This document shows, one piece after another, positions 6,564-13,754 of a stretch of DNA of 22,040 nucleotides. The stretch is from an uncultured Eubacteriales bacterium (GTDB lineage Bacteria > Bacillota > Clostridia > Oscillospirales > Acutalibacteraceae). A model generated the notes under the pieces. It was given only the letters and a program-made list of their open reading frames with translations. It was not told where the DNA came from and made no database searches. Positions within the stretch are counted from its first letter, which is position 1. Each line of letters begins with the position of its first letter. The stretch lies in the NCBI GenBank assembly GCA_948762645.1, contig CAQBRY010000017.1, positions 1-22,040 on the forward strand, read 5' to 3'. The translations under genes were made by a program, and so were the position numbers.

Positions 6564-7157
6564 TTATAATAGGCTTATCCCTTGCCTTTTGTAGAATGTT
6601 TTTACAGTGTTTGTGGATGGGACGTAGTGCATCGTATAAGAATTTCCATCTTCGGAATCATATGATATTATTATATCATTATTGCTGTTTTGCGATGCTA
6701 ATATCCCCATGCCATACGAATGACCAAACCATGTTGCACAAAATACAATAACATCTTCCGAAGAAGTCCATAAGTTATTTTCTAAAACTTTATTAATTAC
6801 TGCAATAAGAAATTCTCGCATTGAATTTGCCGAAAAACCGCCGAAATTCTTTTTGTATGTGACTTTGTGTAAATCCGTATTTGTAATAAACTGATGCCAT
6901 TCTATAGGAGCATTTGTCCCATATTGGAATCCAACATAAGATAATTTTCCGTGTGGATTGTATATCTTGTATACAGTTTCATCCGATACCGCTTTTAAAG
7001 CTTCCATGTAAATGCGGGAATTAAAAGTTGCTGGTAAATCAGAAAGCTTATTAACATCGCTGGTTGAAAGAGCATATATCCCTGTGGTTGCCATTTTGGC
7101 ACTTGTCCAGGCGGGATTCCAAGTAGAGATTTTGGAAATATACCCCAAATTGCCACT
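6564..7157 (-). CDS. Silent tail-fibre C-terminal cassette E
   Basis: Begins S-G-N-L-G-Y-I-S at site E and supplies 197 residues. The TTG at 7148 is merely the Leu codon of the site, not a credible start. The proximal module is pyocin-knob-like (T-T-G-I-Y-A-L...V-G-F-Q-Y-G...E-W-H-Q-F) and resembles the distal module of cassette B. After ITNTDL (6870-6887) comes a distinct tip with C-A-T-W-F-G-H-S-Y-G-M-G. It opens like cassette A (S-G-N-L-G). The frame upstream is open without a stop to the TAG of the gene ending at 7242, probably by chance. Confidence 0.75.
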   Translation of the reverse strand, partial: SGNLGYISKISTWNPAWTSAKMATTGIYALSTSDVNKLSDLPATFNSRIYMEALKAVSDETVYKIYNPHGKLSYVGFQYGTNAPIEWHQFITNTDLHKVTYKKNFGGFSANSMREFLIAVINKVLENNLWTSSEDVIVFCATWFGHSYGMGILASQNSNNDIIISYDSEDGNSYTMHYVPSTNTVKTFYKRQGISLL

Positions 7158-7162
7158 TAGTG
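7146..7162 (-). repeat. Crossover site E
   Basis: CACTAAGTGGCAATTTG on the minus strand, with only the last base differing from the consensus. Same orientation as site C, so exchange between C and E would be a deletion/circle-forming event; inversion partners are B, D and F. Confidence 0.78.
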
Positions 7163-7241
7163 AAATAATGTTATATTTATGATTATGATTAAATATTCCA
7201 TTAAAAATATATTCTTTATAAAAATATAAGTATATTTTATT

Positions 7242-7757
7242 CTATTTCCAAACGCCCTTCTCTAAATATTCTCTATATTTTTCCATTACAAATTTCATAC
7301 TTTCATCTATTAATCCATTTTCTAGTCCTCTTTCTTTAAGTACTTCTTCATATTTGTGATATATTTTAATTATATGATCAAAAGCTTCTCTATTATAAAT
7401 CCTTCCATTAGATAATGCCGAAGCAAAATCAAGTATTTCCCATCGCCAATCATCAATTATTTTATCAATAAATAAATTAGTAAGATTTTGAATATTACTT
7501 CTTAATTCATTATCACTAATATCAGAACGTTTCATATCATTATTATGTTTTTTTTCTAATTCTGTTAATGCTTGTGATGTTTTAATTAAAAGGCTTTCTT
7601 GTTCTTTTTTTTGTAATGACCACTTAGTTTCAATTCCAGTTTTTTCTATTATCCACTCAAAAATAGAATTAATGATTTTTACTCCCAAAAGTATAGTAAC
7701 GATAGAAATAAATACATATGAGTAATCAATTTTAGTAAGTTCTATTATTTCATTCAT
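7242..7757 (-). CDS. Membrane-anchored phage lysis-region protein
   Basis: A 171-residue protein: one N-terminal membrane segment (about residues 14-36, V-F-I-S-I-V-T-I-L-L-G-V), a charged coiled coil (~45-95), and a C-terminal block D-D-W-R-W-E-I-L-D-F-A-S-A-L-S-N-G-R with H-K-Y-E-E that I recognise as common in holin-adjacent proteins of gut Bacillota phages. ATG has SD AAGGAG just upstream, overlapping the end of the holin gene 5 bp away. The topology would suit a holin partner or spanin-like role, but neither is established. The stop is TAG, and the next element is silent segment II. Confidence 0.7.
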   Translation of the reverse strand: MNEIIELTKIDYSYVFISIVTILLGVKIINSIFEWIIEKTGIETKWSLQKKEQESLLIKTSQALTELEKKHNNDMKRSDISDNELRSNIQNLTNLFIDKIIDDWRWEILDFASALSNGRIYNREAFDHIIKIYHKYEEVLKERGLENGLIDESMKFVMEKYREYLEKGVWK

Positions 7758-7762
7758 TACCT

Positions 7763-8158
7763 TTACTCCTTGTTATTAATGTGTTTTAAATCATAAAGAG
7801 CAGTACCAATCAAACTATCAAGGTAATTATCAAAATCACTGTTTACAGATTTCAAGATTTGGTACATAGAAGAAGTTAAGGCAAAAATGGCTTTTGTTTT
7901 TGCAAGTTCTTTAACTTCATTTTGTTTATCTTCATCCCATAATTCTGTACCTTTAATATCTTTTACTACAGTTTCATAAACATCTTTAACTGCATCTACA
8001 ACATTTTTATATAATATATTTGTATATTTATCAATTTTTTTTGCTTTTGCATATTCATTAATTTGTTTAAGTATAAACGTTAATATTGGTAACATTACAA
8101 CTGTCCATAAAGTAGAAATAACTTGTACCCATTCAATATTCTGTAAAACATCTTTCAT
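7763..8158 (-). CDS. Phage holin, LL-H family-like
   Basis: A 131-residue protein with one N-terminal hydrophobic segment (about residues 12-34, rich in Leu, Val and Ile), then a long amphipathic helical region and an A-L-Y-D-L-K-H end, the form expected of LL-H type holins (usually about 100-140 residues). Holins form membrane lesions that release or activate endolysin at the end of infection. SD AAAGGAG lies about 8 nt from ATG. No endolysin is found in the window, so it probably lies beyond the left or right edge. Confidence 0.78.
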   Translation of the reverse strand: MKDVLQNIEWVQVISTLWTVVMLPILTFILKQINEYAKAKKIDKYTNILYKNVVDAVKDVYETVVKDIKGTELWDEDKQNEVKELAKTKAIFALTSSMYQILKSVNSDFDNYLDSLIGTALYDLKHINNKE

Positions 8159-8176
8159 TGTTTTTTCTCCTTTAAA

Positions 8177-8353
8177 TCATTCAAAATATTTACAATATTT
8201 TTGAGAATTATTTTCTATATATCTATCTTTATCCTTACAAAATCTTTGACTAATACAAAGCTGTGAAAGTAAAGCATCATTTCCTAATCTTTTACAAAAA
8301 ACCATTAACTTGCCTGTCCGTGCTGAAATTTGTTCATAAGCATTTTTACACAT
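8177..8353 (-). CDS. Cysteine-rich small phage protein
   Basis: A 58-residue protein starting at ATG 8353 within the overlap ATGTGTAA with the upstream gene, so translation is probably coupled. Five cysteines (C2, C20, C33, C39, C54) and the motif C-I-S-Q-R-F-C-K-D-K-D-R-Y-I suggest metal binding. I recall similar short proteins in gut phage late regions, function unknown. A longer reading frame extends upstream to 8413 but lies wholly within the neighbouring gene and lacks an SD, so the coupled start was preferred. Confidence 0.62.
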   Translation of the reverse strand: MCKNAYEQISARTGKLMVFCKRLGNDALLSQLCISQRFCKDKDRYIENNSQKYCKYFE

Positions 8354-8591
8354 TTTCTTTATTATGCAAAAAATATTGAAAATCTGGTTTTCCAACAGTC
8401 CCACAATAATCAATTATTGCAATTTCTCCTGTAAAATTAATTATATTTTTAATTCTTATACCATATCCATCAAAATTAATATCTAAATTATATGTCTTAT
8501 TATTATATGAAATCACTTTACATTCTTTTGTTTTCCAATTAATTAAATTTTCTTTTTTTGTATTTTTTATTGAAGTTGATTTTCTTCCCAT
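8346..8591 (-). CDS. Small hypothetical protein
   Basis: An 81-residue, basic, beta-rich protein, starting M-G-R-K-S. ATG 8591 lies 8 nt after a perfect GGAGG (8604-8600). A TTG five codons further upstream would overlap the SD and is rejected. Not recognised. The lysine-rich N-terminus and the T-Y-N-L-D-I-N-F-D-G-Y-G-I-R-I-K strands could suit a small OB- or SH3-like fold, but this is only an impression. Confidence 0.65.
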   Translation of the reverse strand: MGRKSTSIKNTKKENLINWKTKECKVISYNNKTYNLDINFDGYGIRIKNIINFTGEIAIIDYCGTVGKPDFQYFLHNKENV

Positions 8592-8612
8592 ATAAAATTC
8601 CTCCAAACAATA

Positions 8613-8651
8613 TTAATAGATCAGCACATAATAAATATGCCGATCTATTAA
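8613..8651 (-). terminator. Stem-loop after the tail-tube-like gene
   Basis: Perfect 10-bp arms TTAATAGATC/GATCTATTAA (8613-8622 and 8642-8651), probably extended by further pairs inside. On the minus strand it follows the tube-like gene but has no strong U-run. It may be a weak terminator or an mRNA 3'-end stabiliser separating an abundant transcript from the small genes behind it. Confidence 0.45.
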
Positions 8652-8660
8652 ATTATTCTT

Positions 8661-10061
8661 TTATAAAAAAGTTGTTTTTTTAAAATTTAATGTAACCACT
8701 TCATTGCCATCTACTTCAATAGTAAAAGTAGTATCTTTATTAGCAACTCTTAATAAAATTTCAGGATCAAATTTCATATTGGTTTTATCTGGCCGTATTT
8801 CACCATTAGTTTTAATGGTCATTTTTGTACCTGTTTGTGTTAATTTTAATGGAAAATAATACCCGCTCTGTTCATTTATATTATTATTATTAAAATCAGT
8901 AAATCCTGTTACATGTTTTAATGTACCAGTTACAGTACCACTTGCTAAAACATTAACATTATCAGAAATTAAATCTGAAACAGATTTTCCCAAAACAGTT
9001 TCTGATAACTTATAAACTGTCATAATATTAGAATCAATTAATTTAGGAGTAATAACATTGTCTACAATTACATCAATTGTATCATAATGATTATCATATG
9101 TTATATCAATAAATGTTGGCCCAGGGCCTACTGCAGTTACAAGACCATTTTCATCTACAATTGCAATAGTTGAATCATCACTTACAAAAGTACAATTTGT
9201 ATTTTCTAATTGAATAGGAGAATACATTTCGCCTTTTAATCCAATAACTTCAAGAGATGCTCCCATACCAGAAGTTAATTCTAATGTAGCCGGTGAAACA
9301 GCAATTTCGGAAACGTCTAAAATTTTATCTTCATTGTCATAAAATTCATGAATATATGCATAAACTGCAGAGCCATCATCACATCTATCACCTTCAATAG
9401 CCAAAGCACTACCATTAATACTTGTACTTGCTACACCATCTGGAGTAAAGTTCATAGTAAAATTACCTTCTGGCTGATAAGATGGAACAATTACTTGAAT
9501 AGCACCTACTTTCCCAAGTTTATTATTGTGCAATTCTGCATCAAGAACAAGTTTAAAAACTTTTGGAGAAGTATCTGCATCAATTGTAATTGATTTAGCA
9601 ATTGTATTATATTGATATGTTGCTTTTACACTTTCTGAATTAACACCATATTTACTTAAATCAATAATCTTATCTTCAGAAGTTACCATTACAATCTTAT
9701 CACCATTTAATTCAACTGCAACTTCACCAATAGGTGTTTTAGATAAAATACCTATTCCGTTTGTAATTTGGATGCATTCACCAACTTTATAAACATCTTT
9801 TAAACCTTCTGTAATTTTAGAACCTACATTTGCGGCGATATATTCTAATTTCCAATCAGCAGCTTCAAGAGTAATTGCTAGTTCTCTACCATACTTATAA
9901 GAATAAAGCTTTTTATTCCCTTTACCAGCATTAATTGCCTGATCTTGCATACTAGCTTCTATACCTGAGTTTAAATTAGCTTTGCAAGTACATGCTAAAA
10001 CATCATTATAGTATAATAAAGCATCAGCAACACCTACTAAAAAATTTTTTTCGTTTGCCAT
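8661..10061 (-). CDS. Major tail-tube-like structural protein with Ig-like (BIG2) domain
   Basis: A 466-residue protein. The N-terminal ~200 residues (F-L-V-G-V-A-D-A-L-L-Y-Y...I-N-A-G-K-G-N-K-K-L-Y-S-Y-K-Y-G-R-E-L-A-I-T-L-E-A) have the pattern I know from tube-like structural proteins of Bacillota gut phages. Residues ~250-335 are a clear BIG2 domain (I-A-V-S-P-A-T-L-E-L-T-S-G...D-E-N-G-L-V-T-A-V-G-P-G). The C-terminal ~100 residues are beta-rich and unrecognised. SD AAAGGAA lies upstream of ATG. Tube proteins with added Ig domains display them along the tail surface, possibly for weak binding to cell or mucus glycans. The assignment is by pattern. A tape-measure gene would be expected after it but is absent. 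Confidence 0.65.
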   Translation of the reverse strand: MANEKNFLVGVADALLYYNDVLACTCKANLNSGIEASMQDQAINAGKGNKKLYSYKYGRELAITLEAADWKLEYIAANVGSKITEGLKDVYKVGECIQITNGIGILSKTPIGEVAVELNGDKIVMVTSEDKIIDLSKYGVNSESVKATYQYNTIAKSITIDADTSPKVFKLVLDAELHNNKLGKVGAIQVIVPSYQPEGNFTMNFTPDGVASTSINGSALAIEGDRCDDGSAVYAYIHEFYDNEDKILDVSEIAVSPATLELTSGMGASLEVIGLKGEMYSPIQLENTNCTFVSDDSTIAIVDENGLVTAVGPGPTFIDITYDNHYDTIDVIVDNVITPKLIDSNIMTVYKLSETVLGKSVSDLISDNVNVLASGTVTGTLKHVTGFTDFNNNNINEQSGYYFPLKLTQTGTKMTIKTNGEIRPDKTNMKFDPEILLRVANKDTTFTIEVDGNEVVTLNFKKTTFL

Positions 10062-10087
10062 TTTTATTAAATTCCTTTCTTTTAATA

Positions 10088-10123
10088 TAAAAAAAGAAGC
10101 ATTACCCTTCGATCTTGCTTCTT
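10088..10123 (-). terminator. Intrinsic terminator before the tail-tube-like gene
   Basis: Minus-strand RNA has stem AAGAAGCA/TGCTTCTT (10123-10116 and 10101-10094) with a 14-nt loop, followed by a U-run (A7 on the plus strand, 10089-10095). It overlaps the 3' end of the gene stopping at 10102. Only ~27 bp lie between it and the next start, so it probably sets expression by partial termination or processing. Confidence 0.68.
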
Positions 10124-10881
10124 AATTCTGTTTCATTCGCTTTAAAATTTTTATATTTATCTTTATTTTCTTCAAGAGAAACCATCCAATATTTAATAGG
10201 TTCTTTAAATTTAACCATACCACTACATTCTCCAGTTTTTGATATAGTATAATTTTCATATAATTGATACCTCTTTATATATCTCCAAAATTTACGAATA
10301 CTCATATTCATGATTTTTTCTTCACTAGAATTTAAAGCTATAATAAGAGAATCAATATAATCTTCAAGAGATGCTTCATTATTATTTTTATTTGCATCTT
10401 GCTTGATTTTTAATAAACGATTTTCTGTATCTTGATTCATAAATTCATCAATATTAAAATTAACACCATTTTGAATTATTATAATACGTCTAAGATCATC
10501 AAAAATTTGTGGAGTAATTAACTCAGAATTTATATAAATTTTTCCAGTTTGTTCATTTAATTTTATTTCTGTATCTTTACAACATAATTGTAATAATTGA
10601 ACAGCATAAAAATAATATTGTGATAGTCCTGAAATTTTATATGTAGTTTCCAATTCTTTGTTTCCAAGACAATAAAAAAGAAAATCAAGATATGACATTT
10701 TTATTATTTTTTTATCTCGAAATATACTATTTTTTCTTACTGTAATTGATTGAATTAATATTTGAAAAGTTAAAACATCATTCATTATTACTGGATATAA
10801 TGTTATATGGGTATCATATTTAATTGGCTTATTAAATAAAAGATATGGTGCTAATATATCTTTATTAATTTTCACATTCAT
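10102..10881 (-). CDS. Virion-module protein of unknown function
   Basis: A 259-residue, mainly helical protein between a tail-completion-like protein and the tube-like protein. Visible features: a basic beta-rich start, a hydrophobic middle (F-L-F-Y-C-L-G...Y-Y-F-Y-A-V-Q-L-L-Q-L-C-C), then a D-D-L-R-R-I-I-I-I-Q-N-G-V-N-F block and a charged tail. The D-D-L-R-R...F-N-I-D-E-F-M-N pattern recalls assembly-chaperone-like proteins of other phages, but this is weak. It overlaps the upstream gene by 17 bp, so translation is likely coupled. Confidence 0.65.
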   Translation of the reverse strand: MNVKINKDILAPYLLFNKPIKYDTHITLYPVIMNDVLTFQILIQSITVRKNSIFRDKKIIKMSYLDFLFYCLGNKELETTYKISGLSQYYFYAVQLLQLCCKDTEIKLNEQTGKIYINSELITPQIFDDLRRIIIIQNGVNFNIDEFMNQDTENRLLKIKQDANKNNNEASLEDYIDSLIIALNSSEEKIMNMSIRKFWRYIKRYQLYENYTISKTGECSGMVKFKEPIKYWMVSLEENKDKYKNFKANETELRSKIEG

Positions 10882-11458
10882 AATCTATATCATTTAAATT
10901 TGTAATATTATATTTAAGACATTTTCCATAATATTTATTGTTTGGTTGATATAAAGTTACATAACCTCTGTCTACTGGGGATATTGAACCGATTCCTGGG
11001 AAATTATTATTTCCATTTAGAATTTTATTTACAATATTACATAAAATATCAATTCGATTAGCACGATTTCCAACAACATATCCCATTTCTTTTACTTGTT
11101 GTATATTTGGTGAAGTAAATTCATTTATTCGAACTAATTTTTTAGAAGTGAAAATACATACATATAAATTAAAATCTACAAATGTATTTTTATGAACAAA
11201 TTCTATATCTGTTTCAACCATTACAAATGTTTTTTCTTCATCTGTTGTATCGTCAGTAAAATCATAATCAAATATATATCCTTGTTCATGATATTTTTTT
11301 CCATCTATTATCCAATCTCCACCTAGTAAAATATCAATTGTATCAATATCTTCACATTCATTTGGAGTGGGATTAATTAGCTGAATAAAATTTTTGTTTT
11401 TTAGCAACAAATTTATAATTTTATTTTTATATATCGTAGAAAATTCTAAACTGTTCAT
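10865..11458 (-). CDS. Tail-completion/terminator-like protein
   Basis: A 197-residue protein with a mixed alpha/beta pattern: helical start, D-I-L-L-G-G-D-W-I-I-D-G, a strand-rich middle (F-V-M-V-E-T-D-I-E-F, F-N-L-Y-V-C-I-F-T), then N-R-A-N-R-I-D-I-L-C-N-I-V-N-K-I-L-N-G. Length, position between connector candidates and tube, and the strand-then-helix arrangement fit tail terminator or tail-completion proteins, which cap the tube and join it to the head. SD GAGGTGAT precedes ATG. Inferred mainly from position. Confidence 0.5.
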   Translation of the reverse strand: MNSLEFSTIYKNKIINLLLKNKNFIQLINPTPNECEDIDTIDILLGGDWIIDGKKYHEQGYIFDYDFTDDTTDEEKTFVMVETDIEFVHKNTFVDFNLYVCIFTSKKLVRINEFTSPNIQQVKEMGYVVGNRANRIDILCNIVNKILNGNNNFPGIGSISPVDRGYVTLYQPNNKYYGKCLKYNITNLNDIDYECEN

Positions 11459-11473
11459 GAATCACCTCAATTT

Positions 11474-12493
11474 TTATACTATTGAAATAACATCTATTTT
11501 TGTTTCATTTAAAACTTTATTATCAACAATAATTTGTAATAAAAAAGATTTCCCAATATAATCTTCATTATTAATAATTAAAGAAATTTTATTTTTCTCT
11601 ATATTTGTTTCTATATCAAAATCTGATATTATATTCCATTTATAATTAATATTTTCAAGATTAATTTCATTAGAATTTGTATCAAAGAATTTTACACTAT
11701 AATTTTTACGATAACCTACTTTTATTTTTTTTATACCAGATATAATTGCTTTAAGTTTTGTGTCTGGGGTTAAAGGTAATGATATATTTTCAATTGATGG
11801 ATCAAAATAATTACAAACTCCTAATTCTAATTCTTTTTTTGATGGTTTATAGGCATATTCTGTCAACATCATAGACATCATTCCTTTACCCATATAAGAA
11901 TAATCTACAGTATCAGGTTTTGTTAATTCATATACAGTTGGTCTTTCTTTATTTTCATCTAATAAAAATTTAATACCGTGTTCTAATTTAACAGTATCTT
12001 CATTTAACTGAGTATAAAGCATTATTTGATCTGAACCAATACTAATAACTGTATCATTATACAAACCATTATTATATTGTGTTGCATTACGAGTAATAAC
12101 AGGAATTTCATGAATATTTCCATCTTTATCTTGCCATTTTATTAGCCTAGAGCATTTACCTAATTTACCATCATAATGTATATTATCTACATCATAAGAT
12201 TCTATACATAACCAATATTCATTTTTTTTAATATCATATAATAAATCTCCTAATAAAATAGGAGAGTAATGAGGTGATAAAAATTTACATATTGAACCAA
12301 AAGATGCACTATATTTTCGATCATATAATTTTATTGGCACTTCAATATTAGTCTTATAAAAAATAAAATTTGGATTATAAGAAACATCATCTTGAAAACC
12401 AGAAATTAAAATATTTTGTGCATCTTTTATTTGTTCATTTCGCAAAGTTTTTCCACTTATTTTTATTCTTTCTTTCATTAATTGAAGGCTCAA
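11474..12493 (-). CDS. Head-closure/connector-like protein with Ig-like C-terminus
   Basis: A 339-residue protein. Residues ~1-215 look like a connector: N-I-L-I-S-G-F-Q-D-D, then G-D-L-L-Y-D-I-K-K-N-E-Y-W-L-C-I-E-S-Y-D, the wording typical of head-closure (stopper) proteins. Residues ~240-339 are strand-rich with the rhythm of an Ig-like domain (K-V-G-Y-R-K-N-Y-S-V-K-F...Y-K-W-N-I-I-S-D...L-L-Q-I-I-V-D-N). The start is TTG, 7 nt after GAAGG, which overlaps the stop region of the previous gene, so coupling is likely. Assigned by pattern and position. Confidence 0.58.
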   Translation of the reverse strand: MSLQLMKERIKISGKTLRNEQIKDAQNILISGFQDDVSYNPNFIFYKTNIEVPIKLYDRKYSASFGSICKFLSPHYSPILLGDLLYDIKKNEYWLCIESYDVDNIHYDGKLGKCSRLIKWQDKDGNIHEIPVITRNATQYNNGLYNDTVISIGSDQIMLYTQLNEDTVKLEHGIKFLLDENKERPTVYELTKPDTVDYSYMGKGMMSMMLTEYAYKPSKKELELGVCNYFDPSIENISLPLTPDTKLKAIISGIKKIKVGYRKNYSVKFFDTNSNEINLENINYKWNIISDFDIETNIEKNKISLIINNEDYIGKSFLLQIIVDNKVLNETKIDVISIV

Positions 12494-12495
12494 AA

Positions 12496-12948
12496 CTATA
12501 CCTTCTTTCTTTTTTTTACCATATCAAATATATTAGAATTATTATATGATTTATTAATTGCAAGTTGATTATTTTCGTCCATTAATTCAGATCGTAGATC
12601 TATAGCTTTCTGTAACATATCTTTTAAACCTAATGAATGAAAATCTGATGGAGATAATCTAGGTTTTAAATTTGAACTTGTAAGAATATAATTACTTGTC
12701 AACCATTCAATAACCATATAATTCACTAAAATAATAAATGTTTCATCTGATAATTTTATATAAAATACTTGTAATTCATCATCTCTTTTAGAAAGATCCT
12801 GTTTACATGATTGATAATTAATTATTGCTGGACGAAGATAACTAATAACTATATTATAAGCTATTTCTTCTGTCATTTCACAAAAAGAATGATCTTTAAT
12901 TTTATTAAACACAGCATCAGCAAGTTCTTTATATGTAGTATTAGCCAT
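12496..12948 (-). CDS. Head-tail adaptor-like protein
   Basis: A 150-residue, largely helical protein. The pattern (Y-L-R-P-A-I-I-N-Y, then F-I-I-L-V-N-Y-M-V-I-E-W-L-T-S-N-Y-I and a K-A-I-D-L-R-S-E-L helix) fits adaptor proteins that bind beneath the portal. SD AGGTGAT lies 4-5 nt before ATG, and the stop is TAG. It lies between the SAP-like protein and the closure-like protein, the usual adaptor position. Confidence 0.55.
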   Translation of the reverse strand: MANTTYKELADAVFNKIKDHSFCEMTEEIAYNIVISYLRPAIINYQSCKQDLSKRDDELQVFYIKLSDETFIILVNYMVIEWLTSNYILTSSNLKPRLSPSDFHSLGLKDMLQKAIDLRSELMDENNQLAINKSYNNSNIFDMVKKRKKV

Positions 12949-12975
12949 ATAATATCACCTTAATTAATTTTTATT

Positions 12976-13728
12976 TTATTTTAAATCAACTTCTTCTAAA
13001 ATTTCTTCAAATTCATATTTTAATTTTCTTGAAAGTAAACGAATAATATTTATATCAACAAGAACTTTATTTTTAATTAACTGACTTGTTTTTGAAATCA
13101 AAATATCTTTCATATTTACAGCCAAAGCAGTGTCAATTGTAGATTCGATTAATGAAAAATTATTTGTGTTAAATATTTTTACTAAATCATTAATTTTTGC
13201 AACATTTTCATATACTTTTGTCAATCTAAATTTTTTAATTGCACGATCATCCATTAAAATGACTAGTGGTCTATTCAGAAAATCTCGTTTATGATTATTC
13301 ATTTCATTTAATTCTGATATAGTCATAATTTCTTCTGCGCCAATTTGGTTCCATCTATAAATAGCATTGCTTGTACGAGATTTGTAGGTTAATCCACCAT
13401 ATGTAATTGATTTAACTCGAACTTGTGTATTTATTGGTAAATCCTCAATATTTGTATCAACATATTTACATGAATCATCTAAATCATCAATTGCAGATGA
13501 AATAGATTCTGCTAAAGATTGCTGTGCTTTATTTTCAACAAAATCATTTTTAGTACTAGATTCATTCTGTGTTACCATATCATTAAAAACTGACTCGGCA
13601 ATATTACTTTCAGATTCTTTTTCTTTAATTCTTTCAATTAGTTTTTCTCTTCCGATATTTCCAACAGTTATATTTTTAGATTTTGCATATTCTTTTAATT
13701 CATCTAATGACATTTTTTCAAAATCCAT
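12976..13728 (-). CDS. Virion protein with N-terminal SAP/HeH-like domain
   Basis: A 250-residue protein. Residues ~5-36 form a helix-extended-helix unit (M-S-L-D-E-L-K-E-Y-A-K-S-K-N-I...R-E-K-L-I-E-R-I-K-E), often nucleic-acid binding. An acidic, Ser/Gln/Asn-rich linker follows, then a beta/alpha region (V-R-V-K-S-I-T-Y-G-G-L-T-Y-K-S...A-I-Y-R-W-N-Q-I-G-A-E-E-I-M-T) that I recall from proteins encoded just after capsid genes. SD GGAGG precedes ATG. A DNA-contacting minor capsid or connector role is plausible but inferred. Confidence 0.62.
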   Translation of the reverse strand: MDFEKMSLDELKEYAKSKNITVGNIGREKLIERIKEKESESNIAESVFNDMVTQNESSTKNDFVENKAQQSLAESISSAIDDLDDSCKYVDTNIEDLPINTQVRVKSITYGGLTYKSRTSNAIYRWNQIGAEEIMTISELNEMNNHKRDFLNRPLVILMDDRAIKKFRLTKVYENVAKINDLVKIFNTNNFSLIESTIDTALAVNMKDILISKTSQLIKNKVLVDINIIRLLSRKLKYEFEEILEEVDLK

Positions 13729-13754
13729 TTTAATCCTCCATATAAAAAATGTTA

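Larger units (their letters stand above)
5990..7162. mobile_element. Silent segment II (cassettes D and E)
   Basis: A 1173-bp block with the same design as segment I: outward-bounding inverted sites and two convergent fibre C-termini with stops 8 bp apart (6553-6555 and 6564-6566). Neither cassette touches a fibre N-terminus. It interrupts the late operon between the membrane-protein gene at 7242 and the gene at 5477. The decayed left site suggests it may be a locked or stored pair. Confidence 0.7.

Noticed and set aside
1..7162. Diversity-generating retroelement as the source of fibre variation
   Set aside because: No reverse transcriptase, template repeat or adenine-specific differences are seen. 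Variation is by whole alternative cassettes at a shared site.
8354..8413. Upstream extension of the Cys-rich gene to 8413
   Set aside because: It lies wholly inside the neighbouring gene in another frame without an SD. The ATGTGTAA overlap gives a natural coupled start.
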